DNA from: Desulfofustis sp.
GTDB lineage: Bacteria; Desulfobacterota; Desulfobulbia; Desulfobulbales; Desulfocapsaceae
Length of the DNA stretch: 64,000 bases
NCBI GenBank assembly: GCA_022340565.1
Contig: JAJDNR010000018.1
Coordinates: forward strand, 1 to 64,000
Reading direction: 5' to 3'
Shown: one piece after another, positions 48,060 through 57,570 of the stretch
Layout: each line of letters begins with the position of its first letter
Position numbering within the stretch: position 1 is the first letter of the stretch
Program-made: the position numbers and the translations under genes
The notes under the pieces: model-generated
Databases searched by the model: none
The model's input: the letters and a program-made list of their open reading frames with translations, nothing else
Told to the model about the DNA's origin: nothing

Positions 48060-49298
48060 CTAGCCGGAAGGCATTCGAAGATCCACCATATGCACCGGTA
48101 TCGCTTTCTGGAAGCCTTTCAAGGTGAGGTGCCGGGACAGTTGGATGCGCACTGCTTTTTCGACGCTGCGCTTCACCTCGTCGGTTAGCAGCAGCGTATT
48201 GCCGGTCGCATGAGATGCCAGGCGATGGGCGACGTTCACGGCGGTGCCGACGACCGTGTAGTCGAACCGCTCCTGAGACCCGACATTACCGATGAACAGC
48301 TCTCCGCTGCTGACCCCGATGCCGAGCGCCACCTCATGGAAACAGTCATGTTCCCTGCAGTAGTCCCTCACCATCTCCTGAAAGCGGCGGATAATTCGTA
48401 TCGACGTTTCCACCGCGGCAGCCGCGGGCCGATGGTGATCGACCGGAGCACCGAAGATGACCAGAACCCCGTCACCCATGAACTTGTTGAGGGTACCCCC
48501 GCTCTGATACACCTCCTCGGTGAACAGAGAGAAAAACTCGTTCAAGAACAGTCGCAGGTTTTTGAGATCGAGCTGTTGCACGAGCAGGGTGAAATTCCGC
48601 AGATCGGCAAACATAACCGTCAGGTCTCTGATAGCGCCGATTTGCCGGAGATCATGCTGCTGATCAACAAGGACTCTGGCAACATCGGGGGAAACATACT
48701 GCTCGAGCAGGGTCCTCATGCGCACGGCATCAAACCGCTGCCGGTTGAGACGGGCATTCTCGATCGCCATCACCGTCAATTGCGAGAGGATCGACACCAG
48801 TTCGATATCCGCTTCGCTGTACGTAACCTCCTCGTCGGTCTGGCTGATGTTGATGACGCCGATCACCCCGTCCCGGCTTACCATTGGAAAGCAGATGGAA
48901 GAAGCGATTTCCTGGCGCGTGAGCAGCGGCGCGAACTCGGATCGGCTCTGGGTGGTGCGATTGAGAACGATCGGCCGATTATTGGCGAAGACCCACCCGG
49001 CTATCCGCTCGCCCGGTCTGAGTCGGGACGCCTCCAGCTGTTCGCTGGTCAGCCCTCTCGACGCGACGATTTCAAGAAACCCTGAAGTTTTCTCCAGCAT
49101 CATGATGGAGATCGTATATGGACGAAACTCCCGCTCGATTACATCGAGCAGCCGTTCATACAGCTCGATTTCACTATCTGCGTTGAGAAATCTGCTGCCG
49201 AGCTGATAGATCGGCAGCAGCGCTTCCAGCCTGGCGTTTTCGAAATCTTCACGAGCCGATGAACCGAGCCGCTTCTGTAAAATATCTTTCACTTTCAT
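48060..49298 (-). CDS. GAF-domain adenylate/guanylate cyclase (class III)
   Basis: A 412-residue soluble signalling protein: an N-terminal GAF domain (residues ~30-190, SSICFPMVSRDGVIGVINIS) and a C-terminal class III cyclase domain. Metal-binding Asp residues appear in VMFADLRNFT and KFMGDGVLVIFG, with the purine-selecting Lys before FMGDG. The second purine position, normally Asp, is Thr352 in VVGTAVNVAHRL; this Asp-to-Thr change defines the class IIIb group, members of which respond to bicarbonate. The transition-state Asn and Arg (NVAHR) are kept, so activity is expected. It is divergent from rarA. Confidence 0.88.
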   Translation of the reverse strand: MKVKDILQKRLGSSAREDFENARLEALLPIYQLGSRFLNADSEIELYERLLDVIEREFRPYTISIMMLEKTSGFLEIVASRGLTSEQLEASRLRPGERIAGWVFANNRPIVLNRTTQSRSEFAPLLTRQEIASSICFPMVSRDGVIGVINISQTDEEVTYSEADIELVSILSQLTVMAIENARLNRQRFDAVRMRTLLEQYVSPDVARVLVDQQHDLRQIGAIRDLTVMFADLRNFTLLVQQLDLKNLRLFLNEFFSLFTEEVYQSGGTLNKFMGDGVLVIFGAPVDHHRPAAAAVETSIRIIRRFQEMVRDYCREHDCFHEVALGIGVSSGELFIGNVGSQERFDYTVVGTAVNVAHRLASHATGNTLLLTDEVKRSVEKAVRIQLSRHLTLKGFQKAIPVHMVDLRMPSG

Positions 49299-49425
49299 AT
49301 CATCAGGTTATATTCTGTTAAGGATTTAAGCAACGACTATCAGCAGGGGCGGCTCTTATACACTATCGGGTCGTTATGCATGACGTCCCTAACGAACTGC
49401 CTCGAAAACCTTGAAACAAGGCGAT

Positions 49426-50754
49426 ATGGCCCGTCTCCCTGAAACCAGAGCCACGCCCCTGGCGGAGCGGATGCGCCCGCAGCGGATCGAGGACTTTTTC
49501 GGCCAGCAGAAACTGCTCGGCGAAGGCAGGCTCCTGCAGCGGCTCATCTCAGCACAGACCATCCCTTCGCTGATTCTCTGGGGACCCCCTGGAACCGGCA
49601 AGACAAGTCTTGCCAGAATCATCTCCGCGACCACCGACTCTGATTTTATCTTCTTTTCCGCCGTGCTTTCAGGAGTCAAGGAGGTGCGCAAGATCGTCGA
49701 TGCGGCCGGGCAGCGGCTGCGGGAAGATCAGGTACGGACGATCTTATTCGTCGATGAAATTCACCGCTTCAACAAAAGCCAGCAGGACGGCTTTCTTCCC
49801 CATGTCGAAAGCGGACTGTTGACCCTCATCGGAGCCACCACCGAGAATCCTTCGTTTCAGGTCATCGCGCCGCTGCTTTCCAGATGCCGGGTACTGGTGC
49901 TCGAACCACTGTCCCAATCGGATCTATCCCGGATCCTGCTCCGGGCCCTGCGCGACCGGGAGCACGGCCTCGGGCAGGATGGCCTCGACATCGACGGGCA
50001 GGCCCTTGAACTCATCGTCGCAGCCGCGGACGGAGACGCCCGCCGGGGGCTGAACATTCTCGAGACCGCCGCCGCGCTCGCCGTCGACCGGCATACCGAT
50101 CGAGACCAGCCGGCCGCTATTTCCCTCGCCGATGTCACCGAGGCCTCCCAGCACAAGACGCTTCGCTACGACAAGAGCGGCGAGGAGCATTACAACCTCA
50201 TCTCGGCGCTGCACAAGAGCCTCCGGGATTCCGATCCGGACGGGGGACTCTATTGGTTGTATCGGATGATCGAGGCCGGGGAAGATCCCCTTTACATCGC
50301 CAGACGGCTTATCAGGTTCGCATCCGAGGATGTCGGGATCGCCGATCCCCAGGCGCTGGTGCAGGCCATTGCCGGACGCCAGACCTACCAGATGCTGGGC
50401 AGCCCTGAAGGCGAGCTGGCACTCGCCCAGGTGGTCGTCTATCTGGCGACGGCACCTAAAAGCAACAGCATCTACAGCGCCTCGAAAACCGCTCGCGGCC
50501 TGATCGCCAGAACCGGGTCGCTGCCGGTTCCCATGCATATCCGCAACGCCCCGACCGGTCTGATGAAAAACCTCGGCTACTCCAAAGGATATCAATATGC
50601 CCATGATTCCAAGGATGGACTGGTTGACCAGGATCACCTGCCGGAAGAACTCAAGGGCACCACCTTTTACCAGCCCACTAATCGCGGCTACGAAGCCGTT
50701 GTAAAAGAGAGGCTGGAAAAATGGCGGCAGATTCTCAAGAAGAAAAGCTCATGA
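49426..50754 (+). CDS. rarA: Replication-associated recombination protein A (AAA+ ATPase)
   Basis: A 442-residue AAA+ ATPase of the RarA/MgsA/WRNIP1 family, related to clamp-loader subunits and acting at stalled replication forks. Walker A is [13 protein letters not shown], Walker [12 protein letters not shown], sensor 1 GATTENPSF, and the C-terminal tetramerisation region includes [19 protein letters not shown] and [11 protein letters not shown]. The ATG at 49426 follows AAGG and is preferred over a TTG at 49411. Its stop overlaps the start of the UshA-like selenoprotein gene (ATGA), so the two are translationally coupled. Confidence 0.95.
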   Translation: MARLPETRATPLAERMRPQRIEDFFGQQKLLGEGRLLQRLISAQTIPSLILWGPPGTGKTSLARIISATTDSDFIFFSAVLSGVKEVRKIVDAAGQRLREDQVRTILFVDEIHRFNKSQQDGFLPHVESGLLTLIGATTENPSFQVIAPLLSRCRVLVLEPLSQSDLSRILLRALRDREHGLGQDGLDIDGQALELIVAAADGDARRGLNILETAAALAVDRHTDRDQPAAISLADVTEASQHKTLRYDKSGEEHYNLISALHKSLRDSDPDGGLYWLYRMIEAGEDPLYIARRLIRFASEDVGIADPQALVQAIAGRQTYQMLGSPEGELALAQVVVYLATAPKSNSIYSASKTARGLIARTGSLPVPMHIRNAPTGLMKNLGYSKGYQYAHDSKDGLVDQDHLPEELKGTTFYQPTNRGYEAVVKERLEKWRQILKKKSS

Positions 50755-51875
50755 TCTCACTCAAGACACCGATTATCATAGCTGTTTTGCTGATACTTGC
50801 ACCCCGCGGGTTGCTCGGGCAAGATCCGGTCGATGCGCACGAATTGGTCGTGATTTTCTCCAACAACATCCATGGTGAACTGGCTCCCTGCGGTTGAGGT
50901 TCAAACCGTCTGGGCGGTCTGTCCAGAAAGAGTGCCAAGGCGGCCGACATCGCCCGCAACAGTGCGCACCGTCCCCTACTGGTTGACAGCGGCAACCTGC
51001 TTTTCAAAAGGGCTTCCGGCATAGAGACCGAATCCGCCGACACGATAACTGCGGAAGCTCTCGCGTCAGCCTACACGGCTATGCGCTTCGATGGGGTCGG
51101 TATTGGTTCTTTCGATCTGGCCGCAGGAATCAACCTGCTCATGGCAACCAGGGATCGCGGCCTGCCGTGGATATCAGCCAACATCTACGACCGCACGGGC
51201 GTCCGGATCTTCCCGCCGTATCGGATAGTTGAGTATGGAGATCTCGAGGCGGCAATCGTTGCCGTCACCGATCCTCTCATTTCGTCGGAAGCGGTTGAAA
51301 TCAGGGATGCGGAACGTGAATTGTCTCAGCTTCTCCCGTCGCTTGGCCATGTCGATATCATTATCCTGCTCTCGAGCCTGCCCTTTCAGCAGACCGTAGA
51401 ACTGGCTGAACGCCACGGCCAGATAGATCTCGCGATAACCGCGGATCGCCATAAAAAGAACCTTCAACCGGTGCACGCCGGCAGCGCGCTCGTCTTCCAG
51501 ACGGCTGCACGGGGGCAATATATGGGAATGTTCGAAGCAAAATGGCGCAATCGTCCCTGGATGGAAGACAAATCTACTGAAATCGAGACACTCAAAGGGC
51601 AGCTTGCATCGCTATCGAGGCAGATTGCCCGATTAGCCGCGCTGCCGCCTGACACTGGAGCCGAGAAGGCGGGCTCTCTGCAAGCGCGGAAGCGGCAGCT
51701 GCTCAACCGTATCGACGAGTTGGAAAACAGCGTTGTTTCGCATTCTGACGAATATCTCAGCACCTATCGATGCACCTTCATCCCGCTATCCGCATCGGTG
51801 AGGAAGGATCCAGCCATCGAACAGGTGATACGCAAGGCTGACAAGCGGATCAGGGAACTCCGGCAACCCAGATAA
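50751..51875 (+). CDS. UshA-like selenoprotein (Sec at codon 49)
   Basis: A 374-residue exported protein if the in-frame TGA at 50895-50897 is read as selenocysteine. The frame is open on both sides. Before the TGA come a signal peptide and SNNIHGELAPCG; after it come GSNRLGGLSRK, DSGNLLF and GIGSFDLAAG. Relatives of 5'-nucleotidase/UshA phosphoesterases carry HGEL.PCGC..N.LGGL here, so Sec replaces the second Cys of a CGC motif. Several metal ligands of true UshA enzymes are altered (NNIH for a DxH, GSFD for GNHE), so phosphatase activity is doubtful and a redox role is possible. A hairpin 8 bases after the TGA is a candidate SECIS. The last ~150 residues are partly coiled coil. Confidence 0.82.
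50905..50918 (+). promoter_or_regulatory. Candidate SECIS hairpin of the UshA-like gene
   Basis: ACCG (50905-50908) pairs with CGGT (50915-50918) around the 6-base loop TCTGGG, placing a GGG in the apical loop about 15 bases after the TGA. The stem is short, so support is moderate. Confidence 0.45.
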
Positions 51876-51876
51876 A

Positions 51877-51907
51877 AAAGGCCCGGTTCTCGAGGAACCG
51901 GGCCTTT
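51877..51907. terminator. Bidirectional intrinsic terminator
   Basis: A perfect 13-bp stem (AAAGGCCCGGTTC with GAACCGGGCCTTT) around a 5-base loop. It lies immediately after the selenoprotein stop and 30 bases beyond the ppaC stop. The six-base T run appears on the minus strand, which favours ppaC termination, but the stem can serve both. Confidence 0.88.
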
Positions 51908-51937
51908 GGCGACACATTGAACGGATCCAGACCGCGA

Positions 51938-52867
51938 TCAGCAGCCGAATACCTTCTGAAGATTTGGTATGGTCTGCTTTTTGCGGCTCATCATGCCGTC
52001 GATCCACATCGATGAGTTTGCCAGCTTGCCGCCGAAAGCCTTCTCGATCAGTGCCGGATCATCGGAAAGCACAACCAGATCGGTTCCTTCCTTTACGACA
52101 TCGGTGAGCATCAACAGGACACTGTGGCGCCCTTCGGCCTTGACCGCTTCCATCGCCTTCTTCAATTCTTCGCGCACGTCGGCGACCTGATCGATGGTGG
52201 CAAGCTCGAGCTGGCCGACACCGACCTTTTTGCCTTTCATATCGAAATCCTTGTAGTCCCTGAACAGCAGATCCTTGGCAGGAACTCCGGCGACAGCCGA
52301 TTTTGCTTTCAGCATGTCCATGAACAGTGCGTCGGTATCCTGGACACCGGCAATAACCTTGAGCTCTGCGACGGCGGCTTTGTCATCGTCGGTGCAGGTG
52401 GGCGACTTGAAATTCACGGTATCGCTCAAGATGGCGCACAGCATGCCGCCGGCCACGTCCTTGGCAATTTCTACTCCGGCATCCTTGTACATCTTGTTCA
52501 GAACCGTCCCGGTGCAGCCGACAGGCTCGGCGCGGAACAGAATCGGGTTGTTGGTGGTGATATCGCCGATTTTATGATGATCAACGATTGCGACAACTTC
52601 TCCATCCCCAAGATTTGCAGGACCCTGGGCGATGTCGCTGAAATCGACCAGTGCCAGTTTCTTTCCAGCAGCATCGGAAATGAATTCAGGTGCGGCCAGA
52701 CCAAAGCGCTCGATCACCAGCTTGGACTCGGGATTGAGTCCGTCGGCTTTACACTGCATACAGGCTTTGGCCTCGGTGCCCTGGGCATTGAGCAAAGCTG
52801 CATAGGCAATTGCGGACGTTACTGAATCGGTATCCGGGCTTGAGTGGCCAACTACACATACAGTCAT
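51938..52867 (-). CDS. ppaC: Manganese-dependent inorganic pyrophosphatase (family II)
   Basis: A 309-residue DHH-family enzyme that hydrolyses pyrophosphate to phosphate. VGHSSPDTDSVTSAIAYA holds the first metal ligands, LVDFSD a further Asp and VDHHKIGDI the DHH motif. The C-terminal domain ends with the substrate-binding SRKKQ segment (WIDGMMSRKKQTIPNL). No CBS or DRTGG insertion is present, so it is the plain, unregulated form. The start follows GGAGG 7 bases upstream. In sulfate reducers this enzyme pulls ATP sulfurylase forward; that is family knowledge. Confidence 0.96.
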   Translation of the reverse strand: MTVCVVGHSSPDTDSVTSAIAYAALLNAQGTEAKACMQCKADGLNPESKLVIERFGLAAPEFISDAAGKKLALVDFSDIAQGPANLGDGEVVAIVDHHKIGDITTNNPILFRAEPVGCTGTVLNKMYKDAGVEIAKDVAGGMLCAILSDTVNFKSPTCTDDDKAAVAELKVIAGVQDTDALFMDMLKAKSAVAGVPAKDLLFRDYKDFDMKGKKVGVGQLELATIDQVADVREELKKAMEAVKAEGRHSVLLMLTDVVKEGTDLVVLSDDPALIEKAFGGKLANSSMWIDGMMSRKKQTIPNLQKVFGC

Positions 52868-53184
52868 CGTAATTCCTCCAGTAAAAAGTGTTAGTCTGTT
52901 ATCTCCAAATTCATGCCGTATCGGCCATATCGTGCGTCAAAAACAGTCGCTAAAAATAGTGTTTTCGTCGGTTCGCGTCAAGTATAAAAGGCGCAGTTCG
53001 AGCGGATATTGCAGCCTCTGGCCGGTGTTAGAAATTTTCAGATAAGGTCCCGAAAACGTACCTGTTTTATGCACGCTTGAAGATCATATTTCCCTCGTGA
53101 CTTATGTTCGGCGAAACGTTATACTGCTCTTTGATTCCAACTCCTTATAGGCGGCGTACTGCTGCGGCCCGTGATTGATATACA
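52868..53184. other. Intergenic region between divergent ppaC and a hypothetical gene
   Basis: A 317-base gap holding the ppaC ribosome site (GGAGG) and presumably two divergent promoters. I see no ORF, terminator or clear operator. Confidence 0.5.
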
Positions 53185-54165
53185 ATGAAAAATTACCAGC
53201 CTGAACAATCCATACCGGTGAATGGACCCGGCGGATTCATTTCTTATATCATTATTGCCCTCCTGGTGGTCATTATCCTGATCCTGCTGGGGATTTTCTT
53301 CTTCGCCCCGGAGACGGCAACCAGGTTCGGCCGCTCTTTCTCTGGATCGTCGGTCGAGCTTGGTCAGAACGGCGGATCCGGTGCCGGAAATCAGGCCGAT
53401 TCAGCGGATCAGTCGATCGAGCTTTCCCAGACGGACCTAGCTGGCTCGGGCGCATCCCGGGAGCACACTGGCGCCGGCGGCACCGGCGAAGGCGATTTGG
53501 AAGGAGCCGAATCGGCTTCTGGTTCCGTTAGACTTGGAAATGAAACCAGCGAGGAACTGGCCGACAATATCGACGATTTTTTTGCAACGCTGGACAGCAG
53601 GGATTATATCAAGGATTTTCAACTTGACGCCCCCAGCGATGTCTATTTTCCGAAACTGATACAAAACCTCACCGACAACCCGCCAGTCGTCAGCGGCGAA
53701 ACCGATGACCTCTTTACCATTCTGCAGAACACCGCGCATTTCTTCAGAATCATAGGGAAAAAGAACATTCTTTTGCTGAAGGGCATTCTTGACCGGGAAC
53801 GGGACACCTTCGAAGAGACGCTCGCCGATTTTTACCGGCTCACCGATGACCCGGAAAGTCTCAAGGAACATTTCAACCTCACCATCGGCGAGGATGAACT
53901 CTATGCCTACGCCGGCTTCTTTCTCAATACCATGGGAGGACGGCTGTATCTGTTCCGCCGCGATTCGATGTCGCGAATGGTTGTCAGCTTTTACGCAATC
54001 CAGATCATTGACAAGGCCAACAGAGAAGGCCGCAACAAATACGGCATAGCTATCAAGGATGCCATCGACAATCTGATCATTGAGATCGAATCGAGCCGCA
54101 TCAAATTGAAGATGCGCGACTACTATCTCGATCAGTTGTATGACCTGAAGGTCAGGTATCAATAG
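53185..54165 (+). CDS. Hypothetical single-pass membrane protein
   Basis: A 326-residue protein I do not recognise. A membrane helix at residues ~18-43 (ISYIIIALLVVIILILLGIFFF) is followed by a low-complexity Gly/Ser/Glu linker (~50-125) and a mostly helical C-terminal domain of ~200 residues with FATLDSRDYIKDFQLDAPSDVYFPKLIQNLTDNPPVV and GGRLYLFRRDSMSRMVVSFYAIQIIDKANREGRN. The topology suggests an anchored soluble domain. No ribosome site is clear. The next gene, apeB, starts 119 bases downstream. Confidence 0.72.
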   Translation: MKNYQPEQSIPVNGPGGFISYIIIALLVVIILILLGIFFFAPETATRFGRSFSGSSVELGQNGGSGAGNQADSADQSIELSQTDLAGSGASREHTGAGGTGEGDLEGAESASGSVRLGNETSEELADNIDDFFATLDSRDYIKDFQLDAPSDVYFPKLIQNLTDNPPVVSGETDDLFTILQNTAHFFRIIGKKNILLLKGILDRERDTFEETLADFYRLTDDPESLKEHFNLTIGEDELYAYAGFFLNTMGGRLYLFRRDSMSRMVVSFYAIQIIDKANREGRNKYGIAIKDAIDNLIIEIESSRIKLKMRDYYLDQLYDLKVRYQ

Positions 54166-54284
54166 CCTGCTCAGCCTGACTAGCCCGATTTCCGTGGTTG
54201 CATCACAGCGGCGACAGGAACGGCGGGCCGACTTGTTTCGGGTCATGACAGCGTGATTCGATCAAACCCTCAACCCGGTGTGCC

Positions 54285-55592
54285 ATGGCCGACACGAATT
54301 TCTGTCATTCTCTGTTTTCATGCATCCAAGCCAGTCCAACACCGTTTCATGCAGCAGATTTCCTCAGTCGTCAGCTGCAGGAAACCGGTTTCGTTCTGCT
54401 CGAGGAAAACCGGCCCTGGCACCTCGAAGGTGGCGGCAGATACCTGGTCATCAGAAGCGGATCGGTGATCGCCTTCACCATCGGTGAGACTTTTGACAGC
54501 GACCAAGGATTCAGGATCATCGGCGCTCATACCGATAGTCCCTGCCTGCAGATCAAACCGCATCCGATGGACGGGAGGCAGCCTTACTTCCAATTTGGGG
54601 TAGAAAAATACGGCGGGGCAATCCTGTCCACCTGGCTGGACCGCGAACTCTCCCTTGCCGGTCGAGTGACCGGCCTCACCGCTAACGGTGAAATCGTGAC
54701 CTGCCTGGTCGATTTTCAGAAACCGCTGCTGACCATTCCAAGCCTCGCCATCCACCTCGACAGAGAAGCAAACGACGGCCGTGCGATAAACGCGCAAACC
54801 GATCTCTGCCCGGTCCTGTCACAAACGATCGCCGATGCCGATGACTGGAATATGGAACTCGTCGAACAGATCAGAAAACAATACCATGAACACCCGATCC
54901 GCTCGATTCTCGGGCGCGACCTGTTCTGCTACGACTGCAGTCCTCCCCGTTTTTTGGGAATCCATGACGATTTCATATCCGCACCTCGGCTTGACAATCT
55001 GTTGAGCTGTTTCGTCGGAATGACCGCCATCCGTCGATGCCGGTCGATCGCAAACTGCATGTTCATATTCACCAATCATGAGGAGATCGGTTCGATGAGC
55101 AGCGCTGGAGCATTGAGCAACTTCGCCTCCGCCACCTTATCGAGAATAGTTGATGACAGCGAGCGCCGCGCGATCTGCCTGAGCCGGTCATTTTTCCTGT
55201 CGCTCGACAATGCCCACGCGACCCACCCCAATTTCCAGGCGAAAAGCGACTCGGATCATGAGATCATCCTCAACAAGGGGCCGGTAATCAAACATAACAG
55301 CTCCCGCCGTTACTGCTCCCACGGTCAGAGCAGCGCGTTGTTCCGGCTGCTGTGCTCCGAAGTCGGAGTCGAAACGCAGGATTTCGTGATGCGCAGCGAC
55401 CTGGCATGCGGCTCGACGATCGGTCCCCTCACCACGGCCTCACTGGGCATCGACGGCATCGATGTGGGGGCCGCGACCTGGGCGATGCACTCGATACGGG
55501 AGGTAACCGGATCGCGTGATCCGGAATTGCTTTGCCATGTAGCTGAACATTTTTTTGATCGTGAGACATTTCCCGTTATATCAAAATGTTAA
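54285..55592 (+). CDS. apeB: M18 family aspartyl aminopeptidase
   Basis: A 435-residue zinc aminopeptidase. GAHTDSPCLQIKPHP supplies the first metal ligand; TNHEEIGSMSSAGA has the catalytic and metal-binding Glu pair; SLDNAHATHPNF and WAMHSIRE give the remaining conserved residues. It removes N-terminal acidic residues from peptides in the cytosol. The ATG at 54285 starts directly with the family N-terminus. It is probably separate from the hypothetical gene upstream. Confidence 0.93.
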   Translation: MADTNFCHSLFSCIQASPTPFHAADFLSRQLQETGFVLLEENRPWHLEGGGRYLVIRSGSVIAFTIGETFDSDQGFRIIGAHTDSPCLQIKPHPMDGRQPYFQFGVEKYGGAILSTWLDRELSLAGRVTGLTANGEIVTCLVDFQKPLLTIPSLAIHLDREANDGRAINAQTDLCPVLSQTIADADDWNMELVEQIRKQYHEHPIRSILGRDLFCYDCSPPRFLGIHDDFISAPRLDNLLSCFVGMTAIRRCRSIANCMFIFTNHEEIGSMSSAGALSNFASATLSRIVDDSERRAICLSRSFFLSLDNAHATHPNFQAKSDSDHEIILNKGPVIKHNSSRRYCSHGQSSALFRLLCSEVGVETQDFVMRSDLACGSTIGPLTTASLGIDGIDVGAATWAMHSIREVTGSRDPELLCHVAEHFFDRETFPVISKC

Positions 55593-55836
55593 TGTTATAA
55601 GTACGACAATGTGGCAATTGACTTTCGGCCGCTCTTGCGGTAGCACATATAGCTGGCAACATAACCACGGATTCTTAAGAATATTCACCGTCTATGCAAA
55701 ATTTTGAAAGTTCGGCCTTACGACGCTTCGACGATTTCAAAATCAGCCATGCCGCACTCCGGCTTCTTATCGATCGTGTCGAAGTTGTTTTCCGATCTGT
55801 TTCACTCACCCATCAATTCTGACTGAAGGAGGAACC

Positions 55837-57180
55837 ATGAAAAGGGCGTTTATCGCTGGTATCGCCGCTTTTGCCGGTGCCGCGCTGATGGCGTTCAACG
55901 CTTACAGCGAAGGCGGGCCGAAGCCGGAACCGTTACCAAAGGCAAAAACCATTGCAGAACTGGCCGAACGCTATGATTCGGAGCGGTGCGCAGAGTGTCA
56001 TGAGGATATTTACGACGAATGGCAATATTCACTCCACTCCCATTCGATCCTCGGATCTCCCCGAACGGCTCCTACCATTATCACCGCCATTGAAAACGGG
56101 ATAAAACTCTTCCCCTACTCCGGGGTGAAAAACGACGAGGATCTCACTGTCGAACACCTGATGATCTGCGCCAAATGCCATCTGCCTCAACTCGACGAAG
56201 CGACCGACGACGTTGCCCGCGAGATAGTCGCGACCATCAAGGGCTGGCAGCAGGCCTACCGGGATGGCGACACAGACAAGGCCGAGAAACTCGAGGAGAC
56301 CATTGCGAGCCTGAACATCGGCTGTACCGTCTGTCATCAGAAAGTTGCAATCATACACAAATGGGCGGATGGATATCCGCAGTACGATACCGTTTACGGT
56401 TCCTCGGAGGGTGACCATGAGGACGAGGAGCTCGTCAAAATGGCGGAAGCCCCGGCAATCGGCGAATCGATTTTCTGCGGCCAGTGTCATGGACTCGGTC
56501 CGAACTTCGAACTCGATCATCCGTCTCAGTGCGCAACCCTTTACGGCAGCTACCTCTTTGCCTACGTCGCGCACGGCGGCAGTGAGACCTGCCAGGAATG
56601 CCACATGGAGAAATCGGGGCTCGGCCATGACATGCAGTCCTACAAGGACGAAGCGATGATCGACATGGCCCTCGATGTCAAAGTCGAAGGCAGATCCATA
56701 TTCTGGCGCAAGAACAAGGCTGAAGGCGTCGTTCCGATCGGCATCATCGATGTATCCATGTACAACAAGGCGGGACATGTCATCCCGGACGGCTGACCGA
56801 CTCCGAACCGGCTGGTCCTGGATGTGACCGCGACAACCAAGGATGATGAAGTAGTATTCAACGAACAACGTATCTACATGCCGTTCCCGGGAAGATTAGG
56901 CAGAGGCAAGGAGATGGGCAGAGGGCCGTATGAAAAGAGCGGTCTGCTCAGGGAAACGAGCCTTGCTCCCGGCAAGACAACCCATGAAACATTCGAAATC
57001 ACCTATCCTTTCGAGGATAAGGAAAAAGATGGTAAGACCAGACGAGAGCTTATCGAGGACGAATTGACCGTCACCGTGACCCTGTGGTACGTGCCGTTTG
57101 GTGAATTCGATGGAAACGAAGTGGCCTTTTTCGAAACAGAAAAAGACATTAACCTGAAAACGGAGTGGGTCTGGAGATAG
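55837..57180 (+). CDS. extKL: Pentahaem c-type cytochrome selenoprotein (ExtKL-like; Sec at codon 320)
   Basis: A 447-residue periplasmic protein if the in-frame TGA at 56794-56796 is read as selenocysteine. The signal peptide is followed by five haem motifs: CAECH (Cys51), CAKCH (111), CTVCH (163), CGQCH (214) and CQECH (252). The recoded codon lies in KAGHVIPDG-U-PTPNRLVLDV, inside a C-terminal beta domain that continues to the stop at 57180 without a break. From memory, the Geobacter extracellular electron-transfer/selenite operon includes a pentahaem (seleno)protein called ExtKL with a rhodanese partner ExtH, matching this pair; I could not check it. A strong AGGAGG lies 5 bases before the ATG. 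It should pass electrons in the periplasm; the Sec role is unknown. Confidence 0.85.
56803..56821 (+). promoter_or_regulatory. Candidate SECIS hairpin of the cytochrome gene
   Basis: ACC (56807-56809) pairs with GGT (56814-56816) around the loop GGCT. The stem extends through a mismatch and a bulge to CC/GG at 56803-56804 and 56820-56821. The loop is about 14 bases from the TGA and contains GG. It is weaker than the rhodanese SECIS. Confidence 0.4.
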
Positions 57181-57206
57181 AGGTCTCCCGACCATCCCTA
57201 CCCCTG

Positions 57207-57243
57207 GCAAAGCCCATGCGCTCGTCGAGTGCATGGGCTTTGC
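57207..57243. terminator. Long hairpin after the cytochrome gene
   Basis: A perfect 13-bp stem (GCAAAGCCCATGC with GCATGGGCTTTGC) with an 11-base loop, 27 bases after the stop. No T run follows on the plus strand, so it may be a weak terminator or an mRNA-stabilising structure. Confidence 0.6.
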
Positions 57244-57361
57244 GCCATTCGTGCGCTACTGATGCGCTATCAAGAATCGAAATTTTCATTGTAATTTTCT
57301 GAAAAAGATTTACTTTATTTAATTGTTTAATTATTTAATTTATTGTCAAACCTAAGGCTAC

Positions 57362-57492
57362 CTTGAAAAATTAGGGTTTTGGTTCAAAATCAAGGCACGC
57401 AAGGAAATTTTACCGGAGGCATATAGTTCATATGTCGAGGATTAAATTTCCATGCGTAACGCAGAGCTTGGGACAAGAAACAATTTTTCAAG
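57362..57492. repeat. Imperfect palindromic element with 11-bp inverted ends
   Basis: A 131-base non-coding element bounded by CTTGAAAAATT (57362-57372) and its exact inverse AATTTTTCAAG (57482-57492). Inner parts also pair: CACGCAAGGAAATTT with AAATTTCCATGCG. It looks like a MITE-like or REP-type mobile palindrome inserted upstream of the Sec rhodanese gene. It is flanked on the left by a very AT-rich stretch (57310-57350). I found no second copy in the window. The rest of the 57181-57570 gap holds no gene. Confidence 0.6.
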
Positions 57493-57570
57493 CTAACCTT
57501 ACGGTATTCCGCCTTAAACCTGCAGCACATGTTTTTCGTATCAATTCAACATCGACACAGGAGGATTCTT

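Noticed and set aside
56794..56796. TGA in the cytochrome gene as a true stop or pseudogene mutation
   Set aside because: The frame stays open for 127 codons with a sensible domain, and two nearby genes show the same TGA-for-Cys pattern; a decayed gene would show other lesions.
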